A stretch of DNA of 64,000 bases, taken from Paludibacteraceae bacterium (GTDB lineage Bacteria > Bacteroidota > Bacteroidia > Bacteroidales > Paludibacteraceae). The number at the start of each line of letters is the position of its first letter. The stretch's first letter is position 1. Made by a program: the position numbers and the translations under genes. The notes below the pieces were generated by a model. It ran no database searches. It saw only the letters and a program-made list of their open reading frames with translations, and was not told the DNA's origin. Shown here piece after piece: positions 15,032-23,285 of the stretch. Location of the stretch: NCBI GenBank assembly GCA_017471175.1, contig JAFUVS010000013.1, positions 53,347-117,346 on the forward strand, given 5' to 3'.

Positions 15032-16801
15032 ATGAAGAGAATTGTATGGTTAGCCCTTGCTTTATTCGGGGCGATGTGGACTTGCGATGGGCAAGAGAAG
15101 ACGCTTTACAACGAGATTTACTACGTGCTTGACCCTATCGAGGGGACAGCACAAGTGACGGAAACTCCCAAACTGTACGGGGATGTGGTTATCCCGTCGG
15201 AAATCAAAGTGGGCAACCGGACGTATCGCGTCAATGAGATAGGCGAGAAAGCGTTCAAAGGCAACAAGAACATCGATGCCATCGTCATTCCGTCGAGCAT
15301 CGAACATATCTACCGCAGCGCGTTTGACGGGACGGGGCTGATGAAAAACAAAGCGTTCTGGGAGAACGGGGTGCTGATTATAGACAGTTGTCTGATAGCG
15401 ACCGCCAAGGATATATCGCCCAAATACGAGGTGCCGGAAGGCGTGCGACTGATTGCCGCCGGTGCGTTCGAGAACAACAAAACCGTCACACGGGTTATCC
15501 TGCCGGAAGGGCTGCGCGAGATAGACCACGACACGTTCAAGGGCTGCAAGAACCTGACCAAAATCAATATCCCCTCATCGGTACGGCACATCGGCGAGGA
15601 CATACTGACCGGCACGGCTCTGTACCTTGACGAAAGCCACTGGAAAAGAGGTTCGCTGATAGTGGACGGCTGCCTGATTGCCACGAACGCGACCATCAAG
15701 AGCAAATACACGTTCTCAAGCAAGAAGCCCGTCCGCCTGATTGCCAGCGGGGCATTCAAAGACAACCAGATGCTGACTTCCATTGTCTTACCAGACAGTC
15801 TATGGGAGATACCTGCGGGTACTTTTATGGGTTGTACGGAGTTGCGCGAGGCGACTATTCCTGCTACGGTTACGAAGGTGGGGATGTACGCTTTCTACGG
15901 CTGCGAAAGGCTGACGCAAGCGACTCTTCCGACTACGTTGCAGTCATTGGGTGCGGGGGCTTTCTACGGCTGCCTGAACCTCGAGTCGCAAGTGCTGTCG
16001 GACAACTTGAAGGGTATTCCGATGGCTTGCTTCTACGCTTGCAGGAAGTTCAAACAGATTCAGCTGCCCAAAGAGGTGGAGCGCATCGATGACGGCGCAT
16101 TCTACGGGTGCTCGCAGTTGGAGAACATCGTTTTCCCGAATACAGTGGAATACTTAGGCGAGGTGGCTTTTGCGGGCTGTCAGACGCTGTTCAAGGTAGA
16201 AGTGCCTTACGCCGTTACGCAAATAGGCAAAGGCTGCTTCAAGGACTGCAACCGATTGTATGGCGTAAAACTGCCGGAAGGGCTGTATTCGATAGATGAT
16301 GAAGCTTTTATGGGCTGCCTGATGCTCGAGAAAATCAATATCCCGAAAGACTTGTTCCGCATCGGTAAGAACGCTTTTACCAACTGCCAGACCTTGGAGC
16401 GGATTGCGATGAACGAACACGTACACATTATCGAAAACGAGGCATTCCTGCACTGCATCAAACTATCGGAAATCAGTTTGCCGAAAGAGTTGGAGACACT
16501 TGGCGAACGGGCTTTTGAGCAGTGCATCAATCTTCGCAGAGTGTATATGAACGCCACGCTGGAAAAAGTGGGCGACCGTGCTTTTGCCACGTGCAAGAGC
16601 CTGCAAGAAGTCAAACTGTCAAAGGGGCTGTTAGTAATCGGCGAAAGCGCGTTTGCAGACTGCAAGAACCTACAGAAAGTGGAGTGGCCCGACGGCTTGG
16701 AAGAGGTAGGCAAAGAGGCATTCCGCGACTGTATCAAGTTGCAGACACCCGATTTGAGCGGGATACGGGTAGGTAAGAACGCTTTTAAGAACTGCAGATA
16801 G
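15032..16801 (+). CDS. BspA-like secreted leucine-rich-repeat (LRR_5) protein
   Basis: 589 aa. A cleavable signal peptide (MKRIVWLALALFGAMWTCDG) precedes about 19 LRR_5 units of 22-24 residues with the pattern AFxxCxxLxxIxLPxxLxxIG, running unbroken to the last residues (GKNAFKNC). There is no C-terminal sorting domain or GPI-like tail, and a cysteine recurs in nearly every repeat. BspA-type proteins bind fibronectin, fibrinogen or other bacteria; export without a CTD suggests a periplasmic or outer-membrane-associated role. It ends at 16801, immediately before the ATG of the SpmAB-like permease, so the two form one operon of unclear logic. Confidence 0.88.
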   Translation: MKRIVWLALALFGAMWTCDGQEKTLYNEIYYVLDPIEGTAQVTETPKLYGDVVIPSEIKVGNRTYRVNEIGEKAFKGNKNIDAIVIPSSIEHIYRSAFDGTGLMKNKAFWENGVLIIDSCLIATAKDISPKYEVPEGVRLIAAGAFENNKTVTRVILPEGLREIDHDTFKGCKNLTKINIPSSVRHIGEDILTGTALYLDESHWKRGSLIVDGCLIATNATIKSKYTFSSKKPVRLIASGAFKDNQMLTSIVLPDSLWEIPAGTFMGCTELREATIPATVTKVGMYAFYGCERLTQATLPTTLQSLGAGAFYGCLNLESQVLSDNLKGIPMACFYACRKFKQIQLPKEVERIDDGAFYGCSQLENIVFPNTVEYLGEVAFAGCQTLFKVEVPYAVTQIGKGCFKDCNRLYGVKLPEGLYSIDDEAFMGCLMLEKINIPKDLFRIGKNAFTNCQTLERIAMNEHVHIIENEAFLHCIKLSEISLPKELETLGERAFEQCINLRRVYMNATLEKVGDRAFATCKSLQEVKLSKGLLVIGESAFADCKNLQKVEWPDGLEEVGKEAFRDCIKLQTPDLSGIRVGKNAFKNCR

Positions 16802-18034
16802 ATGGTACTTAACTACATTTGGATCGGGCTGATACTGATCGGTGTCGTAGTAGGACTCGTCCATTGGATAGTGACGGGTCAAGCGGAAGTGTTCAACGAG
16901 ATGCTGAACTCTACCTTTTCGAGCGCAAAGACAGGTTTTGAGATTTCGATTGGCTTGACGGGCGTGTTATCGCTTTGGATGGGCATAATGAAAATCGGCG
17001 AGCGCAGCGGCGTGGTCAATCAGATGTCGCGCTTAGTAAGTCCGTTTTTTACGCGAATGTTCCCCGAACTGCCCAAGGGTCATCCGGCTTTCGGCAGTAT
17101 GCTGATGAACCTGAGTGCCACGATGTTAGGTATAGATAATGCCGCCACGCCGTTAGGTCTGCAAGCCATGCGCGAGATGCAGGAGACGAACAAGGACAAG
17201 GAACGCGCATCGAACTCGATGATTATGTTCCTCGTATTAGTAACGAGCGGTCTGACGCTGGTGCCGGTGAGCATAATGACGTACCGTGCGCAGTTAGGTG
17301 CTGCCAACCCTGCGGATGTTTTTCTGCCTATTCTTTTAGCTACCTATTTTGCAGCGATGGCGGGTATAATCAGCGTGGCGATAGCACAAAAAATCAACCT
17401 CTTCAACCGCGTGGTATTGGGCACGTTAGGCGGTCTGACGCTGTTCGTAGGATTAGTTATATGGGGTGCGATGAGTCTGCCGCAAGAAACGGTGGCTAAG
17501 TGGTCGGGCGTACTGGCGGCTGTGCTTCTGCTGAGCGTGATTGTGTGGTTCATCGTGACAGGAATGGTGAAGAAACTGAATGTCTATGACGCTTTTATAG
17601 ACGGTGCGAAAGACGGATTTCAGACGGCAATCGGCATTATACCTTACCTGATAGCGATATTGGTGGCGATAGGTATATTCCGTTCGAGCGGTGCGATGGA
17701 CTATGTGGTAGGCGGGGTAACGTGGTTCGTGTCGCTGTTAGGGCTGAATGCGGATTGGGTACCGGCTCTTCCGACGGCGTTGATGCGCCCGCTGAGTGGC
17801 GGCGGTGCAAGAGGAATGATGGTCGATGCGATGGTGCAGTACGGCGTGGATTCGTTTGTCGGCAGGTTGGTAAGCATCGTACAGGGCAGTACGGATACCA
17901 CGTTCTATATCATAGCCGTCTATTTCGGCAGCGTGCATATCAAAGACACCCGTTATGCCGTTGTGTGCGGACTGATAGCCGACTTCTTCGGTATTCTCGC
18001 CGCCATCCTGTTGGGCTACCTGTTCTTCCATTAA
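16802..18034 (+). CDS. SpmA-SpmB fusion (nucleoside-recognition/Gate domain membrane protein)
   Basis: 410 aa, very hydrophobic with 9-10 membrane helices. The first half is SpmA-like (FEISIGLTGVLSLWMGIMKI, SATMLGIDNAATPLG) and the second SpmB-like (AIGIIPYLIAILVAIGIFRS, RPLSGGGARGMM, GSTDTTFYIIAVYFG). The name comes from Bacillus spore maturation, but Bacteroidota do not sporulate and the fused form is common there; it is probably a transporter of a small solute. The duplicated Gate domain contains conserved Asn and Gly typical of nucleoside-recognition proteins. The gene begins directly after the BspA-like stop codon, so translation is probably coupled. Confidence 0.9.
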   Translation: MVLNYIWIGLILIGVVVGLVHWIVTGQAEVFNEMLNSTFSSAKTGFEISIGLTGVLSLWMGIMKIGERSGVVNQMSRLVSPFFTRMFPELPKGHPAFGSMLMNLSATMLGIDNAATPLGLQAMREMQETNKDKERASNSMIMFLVLVTSGLTLVPVSIMTYRAQLGAANPADVFLPILLATYFAAMAGIISVAIAQKINLFNRVVLGTLGGLTLFVGLVIWGAMSLPQETVAKWSGVLAAVLLLSVIVWFIVTGMVKKLNVYDAFIDGAKDGFQTAIGIIPYLIAILVAIGIFRSSGAMDYVVGGVTWFVSLLGLNADWVPALPTALMRPLSGGGARGMMVDAMVQYGVDSFVGRLVSIVQGSTDTTFYIIAVYFGSVHIKDTRYAVVCGLIADFFGILAAILLGYLFFH

Positions 18035-18119
18035 GGGGCGATGTGATTGAAAAAAGGATATGCCTCTATGAGTTAGACGCAAACAGCCACTTGCTGCTGG
18101 GCTTAAAGAGCAGCCATCC

Positions 18120-18225
18120 CTTATGATGTAAAAAGGGGGACTGATTCCGGCAGTCAGAAAAAGCGGTAACATAATAAAAAGGCGTTTATTGACGCTTGTT
18201 TTGGCAAATAGAAATCCTGAAAATA
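18120..18225 (+). other. Gene-free stretch resembling the 5' part of the RNA at 62.2 kb
   Basis: 18035-18297 has no gene. Bases ~18155-18225 (AACATAAT, GCGTTTAT, ACGCTTGTT, GAAATC, AAAT) follow the same order and spacing as 62279-62332 inside the candidate RNA, at roughly 70% identity by eye over 45 bases, including the GCGT/ACGC foldback. No promoter is evident before it. A paralogue or a relic of that RNA. Confidence 0.4.
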
Positions 18226-18297
18226 CTCCACCCTCATTTTAGGAAAGTTAGTTTTTGAAAATGTGGTCAAATCCATTCCGCTTTTTATCCCGATTGA

Positions 18298-18925
18298 GTT
18301 GATGCATCCAAAGTTGCTGACCAGTGGAAAGATTTCAATGTACAGGCGGATTGTTTGATAGAGACTACCGATGGCGCAACAATGTGGGAGAGTGAACTAC
18401 CCTATATGTGGGAAGGTTTGAGTCAGACGGTTGCTTTTGATACGCTCCACCGTCAGTCCACACAAGGTAAGTGGTCCACTCTTTGCCTGCCGTTCAACGT
18501 GAATAAGAGCCAGACGATAGTCCTCGGACTGAATGGGCGTGTGTATGCGTTCCGGCAAGCGGATTTATGGGCGATGCAGCACAAATCTATTTTGCTACCG
18601 CACAGTCCATCGAGGCGGGAAAAGGCTATATCGTAAATGCCAACGCCAAATTGGCACTCAAAACATCGTTCGTATTTCCGAATGTAACCATCAATACGGA
18701 TTCCGATACGGGAGACATCACCGCATTGACAGGCTAAAATGACGGGACGGATAACCTCTACTTGGTGGGCTGCTCCGAACGGGTTCGCTGCAGGGGTCAG
18801 CTGACGGGGATGGTTGCGCTCCAAGTAGCGATGCTCCTCAAGCCCGTAAGTACATCCGCAACGGCATCTTCTATATCGAAAGAGACAGCAAAACCTATAA
18901 CGCACAAGGACAGCGTGTTAACTAA
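18298..18925 (+). pseudogene. Decayed gene for a secreted protein with the KTYNAQGQ module
   Basis: A frame without a start (after a TGA at 18295) reads ASKVADQWKDFNVQADC, the usual end of a BspA-type block, and then GKWSTLCLPFNVNKSQT, a motif common in Bacteroidales surface proteins. Near 18580 the reading moves to another frame (AQSIEAGKGYIVNANAKLAL ... ALTG, then TAA), continues as NDGTDNLYLVG, and the last 26 codons in that frame again after scrambled bases read KYIRNGIFYIERDSKTYNAQ then GQRVN-stop at 18923-18925. At least one frameshift, one stop and a disrupted stretch show it is dead; the 5' part is gone. A strong terminator still follows. Confidence 0.8.
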
Positions 18926-18934
18926 TCATTGGCA

Positions 18935-18985
18935 GATGAACAACAAGCCGCCTGATACGTGGTATCAGGCGGCTTATTGTTCATC
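18935..18985. terminator. Long bidirectional terminator hairpin
   Basis: 24-bp arms (18935-18958 and 18962-18985, core AAGCCGCCTGATAC) with one mismatch and a 3-base loop, between the decayed gene and the convergent rhamnosidase gene. Confidence 0.8.
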
Positions 18986-18994
18986 TATGATTTA

Positions 18995-21319
18995 TCAGGG
19001 ATTGACAGTACAGGTGAAGGATTCGGTGAAGGACTGTCTTGACTGTCCGGGGAGTTGAACGATGGCTGTTACACCTTCGGGCAGGGTGACGCTCCAGCGG
19101 ATGGTATTGTCGTCTTGGCGTTCCCATTCGCTGCGAATCAGTCCGTTGACCGAACGATATGATGCTTTGACGTAGTTCAGTTCGGGAACGAAACAGGGTT
19201 GCATATAAAGTTGCTTATACGCATCACAAGCCGGTCGGATGCCTGCCAAGTCTTCGTACATCCACAAGAGTACATCGCCCAAGAGCATCACGTGATTGCC
19301 GGAGTTCATAGCCGGATTGGCGGTGTCGCCGTTCCATAGTTCCCAGATGGTGGTTGCTCCGTGGTTGAGCATATAGCCCCACGAGGGATAGGTGGTGTTG
19401 GTGGCAATCTTGTATGCCAAATCGGGATGCCCCATACGGGTGAGCGTGCGCATCAGGTGCTGAATACCGAGAACGCCTACACTGACGTGGCTATTGAAGC
19501 GGTTGACGGTTACGTCCACGATGTTCGCCATCACGCGCGCTTCCTTCCCCTCGGGTACCAGTCCAAGCGCGAGGGATAGGATATTGGCAGTAACGGTATT
19601 GTTGCTATACTGCGCCGTTTCGGCGTTGAAATATCGCGCATTGTAGGCATCCTTGATGGTAGCTGCGAGAGCGACATATTCCTGCTCGTCTTCGGTTTTC
19701 CCCATACGGTGTGCAAACTCCTGCATATAGCCCAAGAGTTGGTAGAACACGGTGGTGGAGAGGACGGCTTTTTCGGTGATGCGCGAGGGGTCTTTACTAT
19801 GTATCAGTTCCTGACTTTCGGGGGGCATACACCAATCGCCGTAGGTGTCCTTCACCACGATGTGGTCTTCCATCGCATTATTGACAATGAACTGCACCCA
19901 GCGGCGCATTGAGTCATAATGGAGGCGGAAACCGCGCTCGTCCCCATAGCGTTGCATCAGCATATAAGCGATGCTGATATACGTGCCGCACCACGTGACG
20001 TTGGCAGAGCGCAGCCGCAGCCAATACTGCGGAGCGATATGCGCCACCTGACCTGTCGAGTCTTGGGTATCTTCAATGTCTTGCAGCCATTTGAGGTAGA
20101 GGTCGCGGTTATCAAAGAGATAGCTCTCGCCGTATGCGCCCGTGAAACGGTCGCCAAGCCAGCCGAGTCGCTCGTCGCGCTGCGGGCAGTCGGTAGGCAT
20201 ACCGTGGTAGTTGCCGCGAATACCATTGTAGGCGGCTTGGTGCAGACGGTTAAGAATCGGATTAGAACACTCGAACGTGGAGGTCGAAGCCATACGATCG
20301 TATATCACTAATCCGACCATATTATTCAGTTCGGGCATTCCGTCCAAGCCCTCAATATCCACATAGCGGAAGCCCTGATAGACGGTAGTAGGACAATAGG
20401 TAAATTCACCGTCCTCGGCAGGGATATACGTATTGGTGCAACGTGCATCGCGCAGGTTGTCTGTGTATATAGTCATTGAGTCGGCTTGCAATGTTTCAGC
20501 AAAACGCATTACGACAGGTTGCTCTGCTTTGCCTTTGGCGGTAAGAGCAAACCAGCCGACCATATTCTGCCCCATATCCACTAAATAGTGTCCGGTTTCC
20601 ATCTGCTTGTTCTTTTCTTTCCGCATCACCTGTCGTACCGACAACGGACGCACCGTGTCCATCACCGCCATAGAGGGTGCGGGTTGAGGCAAGAGATTGC
20701 CTGCCGGAGCAGGAAGGACTTGTGCCTGCTGCCATTCAGCCGCATATTCGAGTCGTGCATCATAGGTCTCGCCATCGTAGAGGTCGCTGCGGGTGATAGG
20801 ACCTTGGTCAGTCATTATCCACGTAGTGTCCGTTACGATATGCTGCTCGCTCCATTGACTCTGTATGCGTAAATCGGCTGCCATACGCGGTGCTCCGAAA
20901 AGAGCCATACCTTTCTGCATCCCCACCGCATAGCCGCTTGTCAGCATCACCGCAATAATGTTCTCTCCTTCTGCCAAATAGGGAGCGACATCATAGGAAA
21001 GGTAGTAAATCGTGTGGTCATATTCGGTAGGGAGGTTTCCGAACACATCGTTACCGACTTTCTCGCCGTTGATATACACTTCACTCCATCCCATCGCGCT
21101 GATATACAACTGCGCCTCCTTTACCGCTTTGTCTATCACAAACTCGCATTGCAAGTATAGAGCCGGTACTTGGGAATGGTCATTGGCATCGTACAAAGCC
21201 GAATCGGGTATGGACTTGCCTATCCATTCGGCATTGGCAAAAGGTATTACGGCGGCTTTTCGCCCGCAACCGGTCAGAGCCGACAGAAAGACAAACAAAA
21301 AGAAAAGGGTCTTTTTCAT
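18995..21319 (-). CDS. Alpha-L-rhamnosidase (GH78), lipoprotein
   Basis: 774 aa. A lipoprotein signal (FVFLSALTGCGRK) places it in the periplasm or at the outer membrane. Domain order fits GH78: an N-terminal beta-sandwich (YISAMGWSEVYINGEKVG), a concanavalin-like domain (FAETLQADSMTIYTDNLRDA), the (alpha/alpha)6 barrel with PTDCPQRDERLGWLGDRF, which carries the catalytic acid region, NWGYMLNHGATTIWELWNG-like motif near residue 660, and a C-terminal beta domain (ASYRSVNGLIRSEWE). It cleaves terminal alpha-L-rhamnose from plant glycosides or polysaccharides such as RG-I or flavonoids. No SusC/SusD partner lies nearby, so it is not part of a full polysaccharide locus. It follows ftsY by 44 bases and may be read from the same transcript. 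Confidence 0.92.
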   Translation of the reverse strand: MKKTLFFLFVFLSALTGCGRKAAVIPFANAEWIGKSIPDSALYDANDHSQVPALYLQCEFVIDKAVKEAQLYISAMGWSEVYINGEKVGNDVFGNLPTEYDHTIYYLSYDVAPYLAEGENIIAVMLTSGYAVGMQKGMALFGAPRMAADLRIQSQWSEQHIVTDTTWIMTDQGPITRSDLYDGETYDARLEYAAEWQQAQVLPAPAGNLLPQPAPSMAVMDTVRPLSVRQVMRKEKNKQMETGHYLVDMGQNMVGWFALTAKGKAEQPVVMRFAETLQADSMTIYTDNLRDARCTNTYIPAEDGEFTYCPTTVYQGFRYVDIEGLDGMPELNNMVGLVIYDRMASTSTFECSNPILNRLHQAAYNGIRGNYHGMPTDCPQRDERLGWLGDRFTGAYGESYLFDNRDLYLKWLQDIEDTQDSTGQVAHIAPQYWLRLRSANVTWCGTYISIAYMLMQRYGDERGFRLHYDSMRRWVQFIVNNAMEDHIVVKDTYGDWCMPPESQELIHSKDPSRITEKAVLSTTVFYQLLGYMQEFAHRMGKTEDEQEYVALAATIKDAYNARYFNAETAQYSNNTVTANILSLALGLVPEGKEARVMANIVDVTVNRFNSHVSVGVLGIQHLMRTLTRMGHPDLAYKIATNTTYPSWGYMLNHGATTIWELWNGDTANPAMNSGNHVMLLGDVLLWMYEDLAGIRPACDAYKQLYMQPCFVPELNYVKASYRSVNGLIRSEWERQDDNTIRWSVTLPEGVTAIVQLPGQSRQSFTESFTCTVNP

Positions 21320-21363
21320 AATTGTAAGAGATTGGAATTGCTGTGTATCAAACGGATTAAAAC

Positions 21364-22329
21364 CTAATCCATTCCTAAAATACTGCGCACGAACGGTTCG
21401 CGCTGGAAATGTTGCAGGTCTTCCATTTTTTCGCCGAGACCTATGTATCGGACGGGCACTTTCATCTCGTTGCTTATACCGATGACCACACCGCCTTTGG
21501 CAGTGCCGTCCAATTTGGTAACGGCAAGGGAGGTGATCTGTGTAGCGGCGGCGAACTGACGTGCCTGTTCAAAGGCGTTCTGACCGGTAGAGCCGTCCAA
21601 GACAAGCAATACCTCGTGGGGTGCATCCGGCACCACTTTCTTCATCACCTGCTTGATTTTGGTCAGTTCGTTCATCAGGTTCACTTTGTTGTGGAGTCTG
21701 CCTGCCGTATCAATAAGAACGACATCGGCATTGTTTGCCTTGGCAGACTGTAGCGTATCGTAAGCCACGGATGCGGGGTCAGAGCCTTGCTGCTGCTTGA
21801 CCACAGGGACACCTACGCGTTCACCCCAGATGCAAAGCTGCTCAATGGCGGCGGCACGGAATGTATCGGCTGCACCGAGATAGACGCTCTTGCCCGCCTG
21901 CTTGTACTGCCAAGCTAACTTGCCGATAGTGGTCGTTTTGCCTACGCCGTTCACGCCGACCACCATCACCACGTATGGTTTCTGAATGGCGGCTTCATCT
22001 GTTTCGGGGTCTTTGCCGCCGGCGTTCTCGTCTAACATTTGGCAAATCTCGTCCACCATTATTCGGTTCAGTTCATCGGTGCCGACATACTTGTCGCGCT
22101 TGACACGGGCTTGCAGGCGTTCAATGATTTGCAGGGTTGTTTCTACGCCCACGTCAGAAGCGATGAGTGCTTCTTCCAGATTGTCAAGTACATCGTCATC
22201 GATGGTCGTTTTGCCGGCTATGGCGTGTCCGATGCGCGACAGAAGCGACTGCTTGCTCTTGTCCAACCCTTGGTCAAGCGTCTTTTGCTCCTCTTCTTTG
22301 GAGCGTTTGAAAAATGAGAAAAAAGCCAC
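21364..22329 (-). CDS. ftsY: Signal recognition particle receptor FtsY
   Basis: 321 aa, started by GTG at 22329. The short N-terminal A region is followed by the helical N domain (about 25-100) and the GTPase G domain: GVNGVGKTTTIGKLAW (G1, residues 125-140), DTFRAAA, DTAGRLHNK (G3), TKLDGTAKGG (G4) and the closing GLGEKMEDLQHF. It docks SRP-ribosome complexes at the inner membrane for co-translational insertion. The acidic N-terminal extension of enteric FtsY is absent, as is normal in this phylum. The SIMPL gene lies 56 bases upstream on the same strand. Confidence 0.95.
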   Translation of the reverse strand: MAFFSFFKRSKEEEQKTLDQGLDKSKQSLLSRIGHAIAGKTTIDDDVLDNLEEALIASDVGVETTLQIIERLQARVKRDKYVGTDELNRIMVDEICQMLDENAGGKDPETDEAAIQKPYVVMVVGVNGVGKTTTIGKLAWQYKQAGKSVYLGAADTFRAAAIEQLCIWGERVGVPVVKQQQGSDPASVAYDTLQSAKANNADVVLIDTAGRLHNKVNLMNELTKIKQVMKKVVPDAPHEVLLVLDGSTGQNAFEQARQFAAATQITSLAVTKLDGTAKGGVVIGISNEMKVPVRYIGLGEKMEDLQHFQREPFVRSILGMD

Positions 22330-22385
22330 GGTCTTTTGGAAAGTTGAGAGTTTAGTGTTTAGAGAAGTTTATGAGTTCATAAGTT

Positions 22386-23069
22386 TTACTTCAGATAGTA
22401 CTGGAAGGTAGAAACGACGCGCACTTTAATCATCCACGGCTGGTCGGAGTCATTCTCCATTGAGAACTGTCCCTGATTGGCTTGGCGGATGGTACCCAAA
22501 TCGCAAGCGGCATCATCCGCGAATTTCTGCGCCACCACACGGGCGTTCTTCGTAGCCTCGGCAATCATTTCGGGCTTGAGGTCGGTGAAGGCTTTGTACT
22601 GGAAGTCCATCCAGCCGGACTCCACCACGATGCCTTTTTCCAACAGTTCGTTCAGGCAGTTCTGATTGGCAACCACATTGTCCACATTAGCGGTATTGAG
22701 TACGAGCGTAGTGGAGAGGGTATAGTGGTATTCAGGGCGTTGTGTGGAGTAATAACTGCTCCAGTTGTTGTTGAAATTGACAGAACCCGCCTGCATCTCT
22801 TCGGTCGTAAATCCTTTGGTTTTTAAGAAATCTTTTAACGATTCGGTAAAACGAGCGCAGTCCGAAGTGAGTTGCTTCAAGTCGTTACCTGAGACCGAAT
22901 AGTGCATCGACCAATTGACGTGATCGGCTTTCACTTCGCGTTCTGACAGACCTTTGACCGTTACAAAACGGTCACGGTCAGCGATTTTCTTGAATCCTAA
23001 CTGCACCATACAACCGGCACATACCAAACCTGCCGCTACAATGAGGGCTACAATAATGTCTTTTTTCAT
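22386..23069 (-). CDS. SIMPL-domain (DUF541) protein
   Basis: 227 aa from the ATG at 23069. The 35 codons upstream of it read nothing protein-like and lie at or before the promoter, so they are excluded. An N-terminal hydrophobic anchor or signal (IIVALIVAAGLVCAGCMV, with a possible lipobox) leads to a SIMPL domain: FVTVKGLSEREVKADHVNW, then NNWSSYYSTQRPEYHYTLS, NELLEKGIVV and ATKNARVVAQKFAD. DUF541 proteins are periplasmic or surface proteins of unknown biochemistry, linked in some species to oxidative-stress protection or signalling. A promoter with -7 box at 23123-23130 precedes it. Confidence 0.88.
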   Translation of the reverse strand: MKKDIIVALIVAAGLVCAGCMVQLGFKKIADRDRFVTVKGLSEREVKADHVNWSMHYSVSGNDLKQLTSDCARFTESLKDFLKTKGFTTEEMQAGSVNFNNNWSSYYSTQRPEYHYTLSTTLVLNTANVDNVVANQNCLNELLEKGIVVESGWMDFQYKAFTDLKPEMIAEATKNARVVAQKFADDAACDLGTIRQANQGQFSMENDSDQPWMIKVRVVSTFQYYLK

Positions 23070-23122
23070 ATCTGTATTTTTTTGAAATTCAACAAACGAT
23101 GCGTAGCACATCGTATCGGCGG

Positions 23123-23130
23123 CAAAGGTA
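23123..23130 (-). promoter_or_regulatory. -7 box of the SIMPL-ftsY unit
   Basis: Minus-strand TACCTTTG, 54 bases upstream of the ATG at 23069; this supports the shorter start. Confidence 0.65.
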
Positions 23131-23189
23131 CAATAAAAAGCCGAAAAGAAATAATTCGTATTAAAAATACTCAAAGATTCGTTACTGAG

Positions 23190-23220
23190 TTGTGCAATTA
23201 GAAGTGTTGGTGTATTTTTG
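23190..23220 (+). promoter_or_regulatory. Promoter of comEC-xseA
   Basis: TTG (23190-23192), 20 bases, TATTTTTG (23213-23220); 65 bases before the ATG. Confidence 0.7.
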
Positions 23221-23285
23221 CGGCTGAAATTGTACCTATTATACTACGTAATTTTCTGCTTTTTGGTGATGCGTTAGTTTTTCTG

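Noticed and set aside
18995-21319. Rhamnosidase as part of a polysaccharide utilisation locus
   Set aside because: No SusC/SusD pair, other glycosidase or sensor next to it; neighbours are ftsY and a decayed gene.
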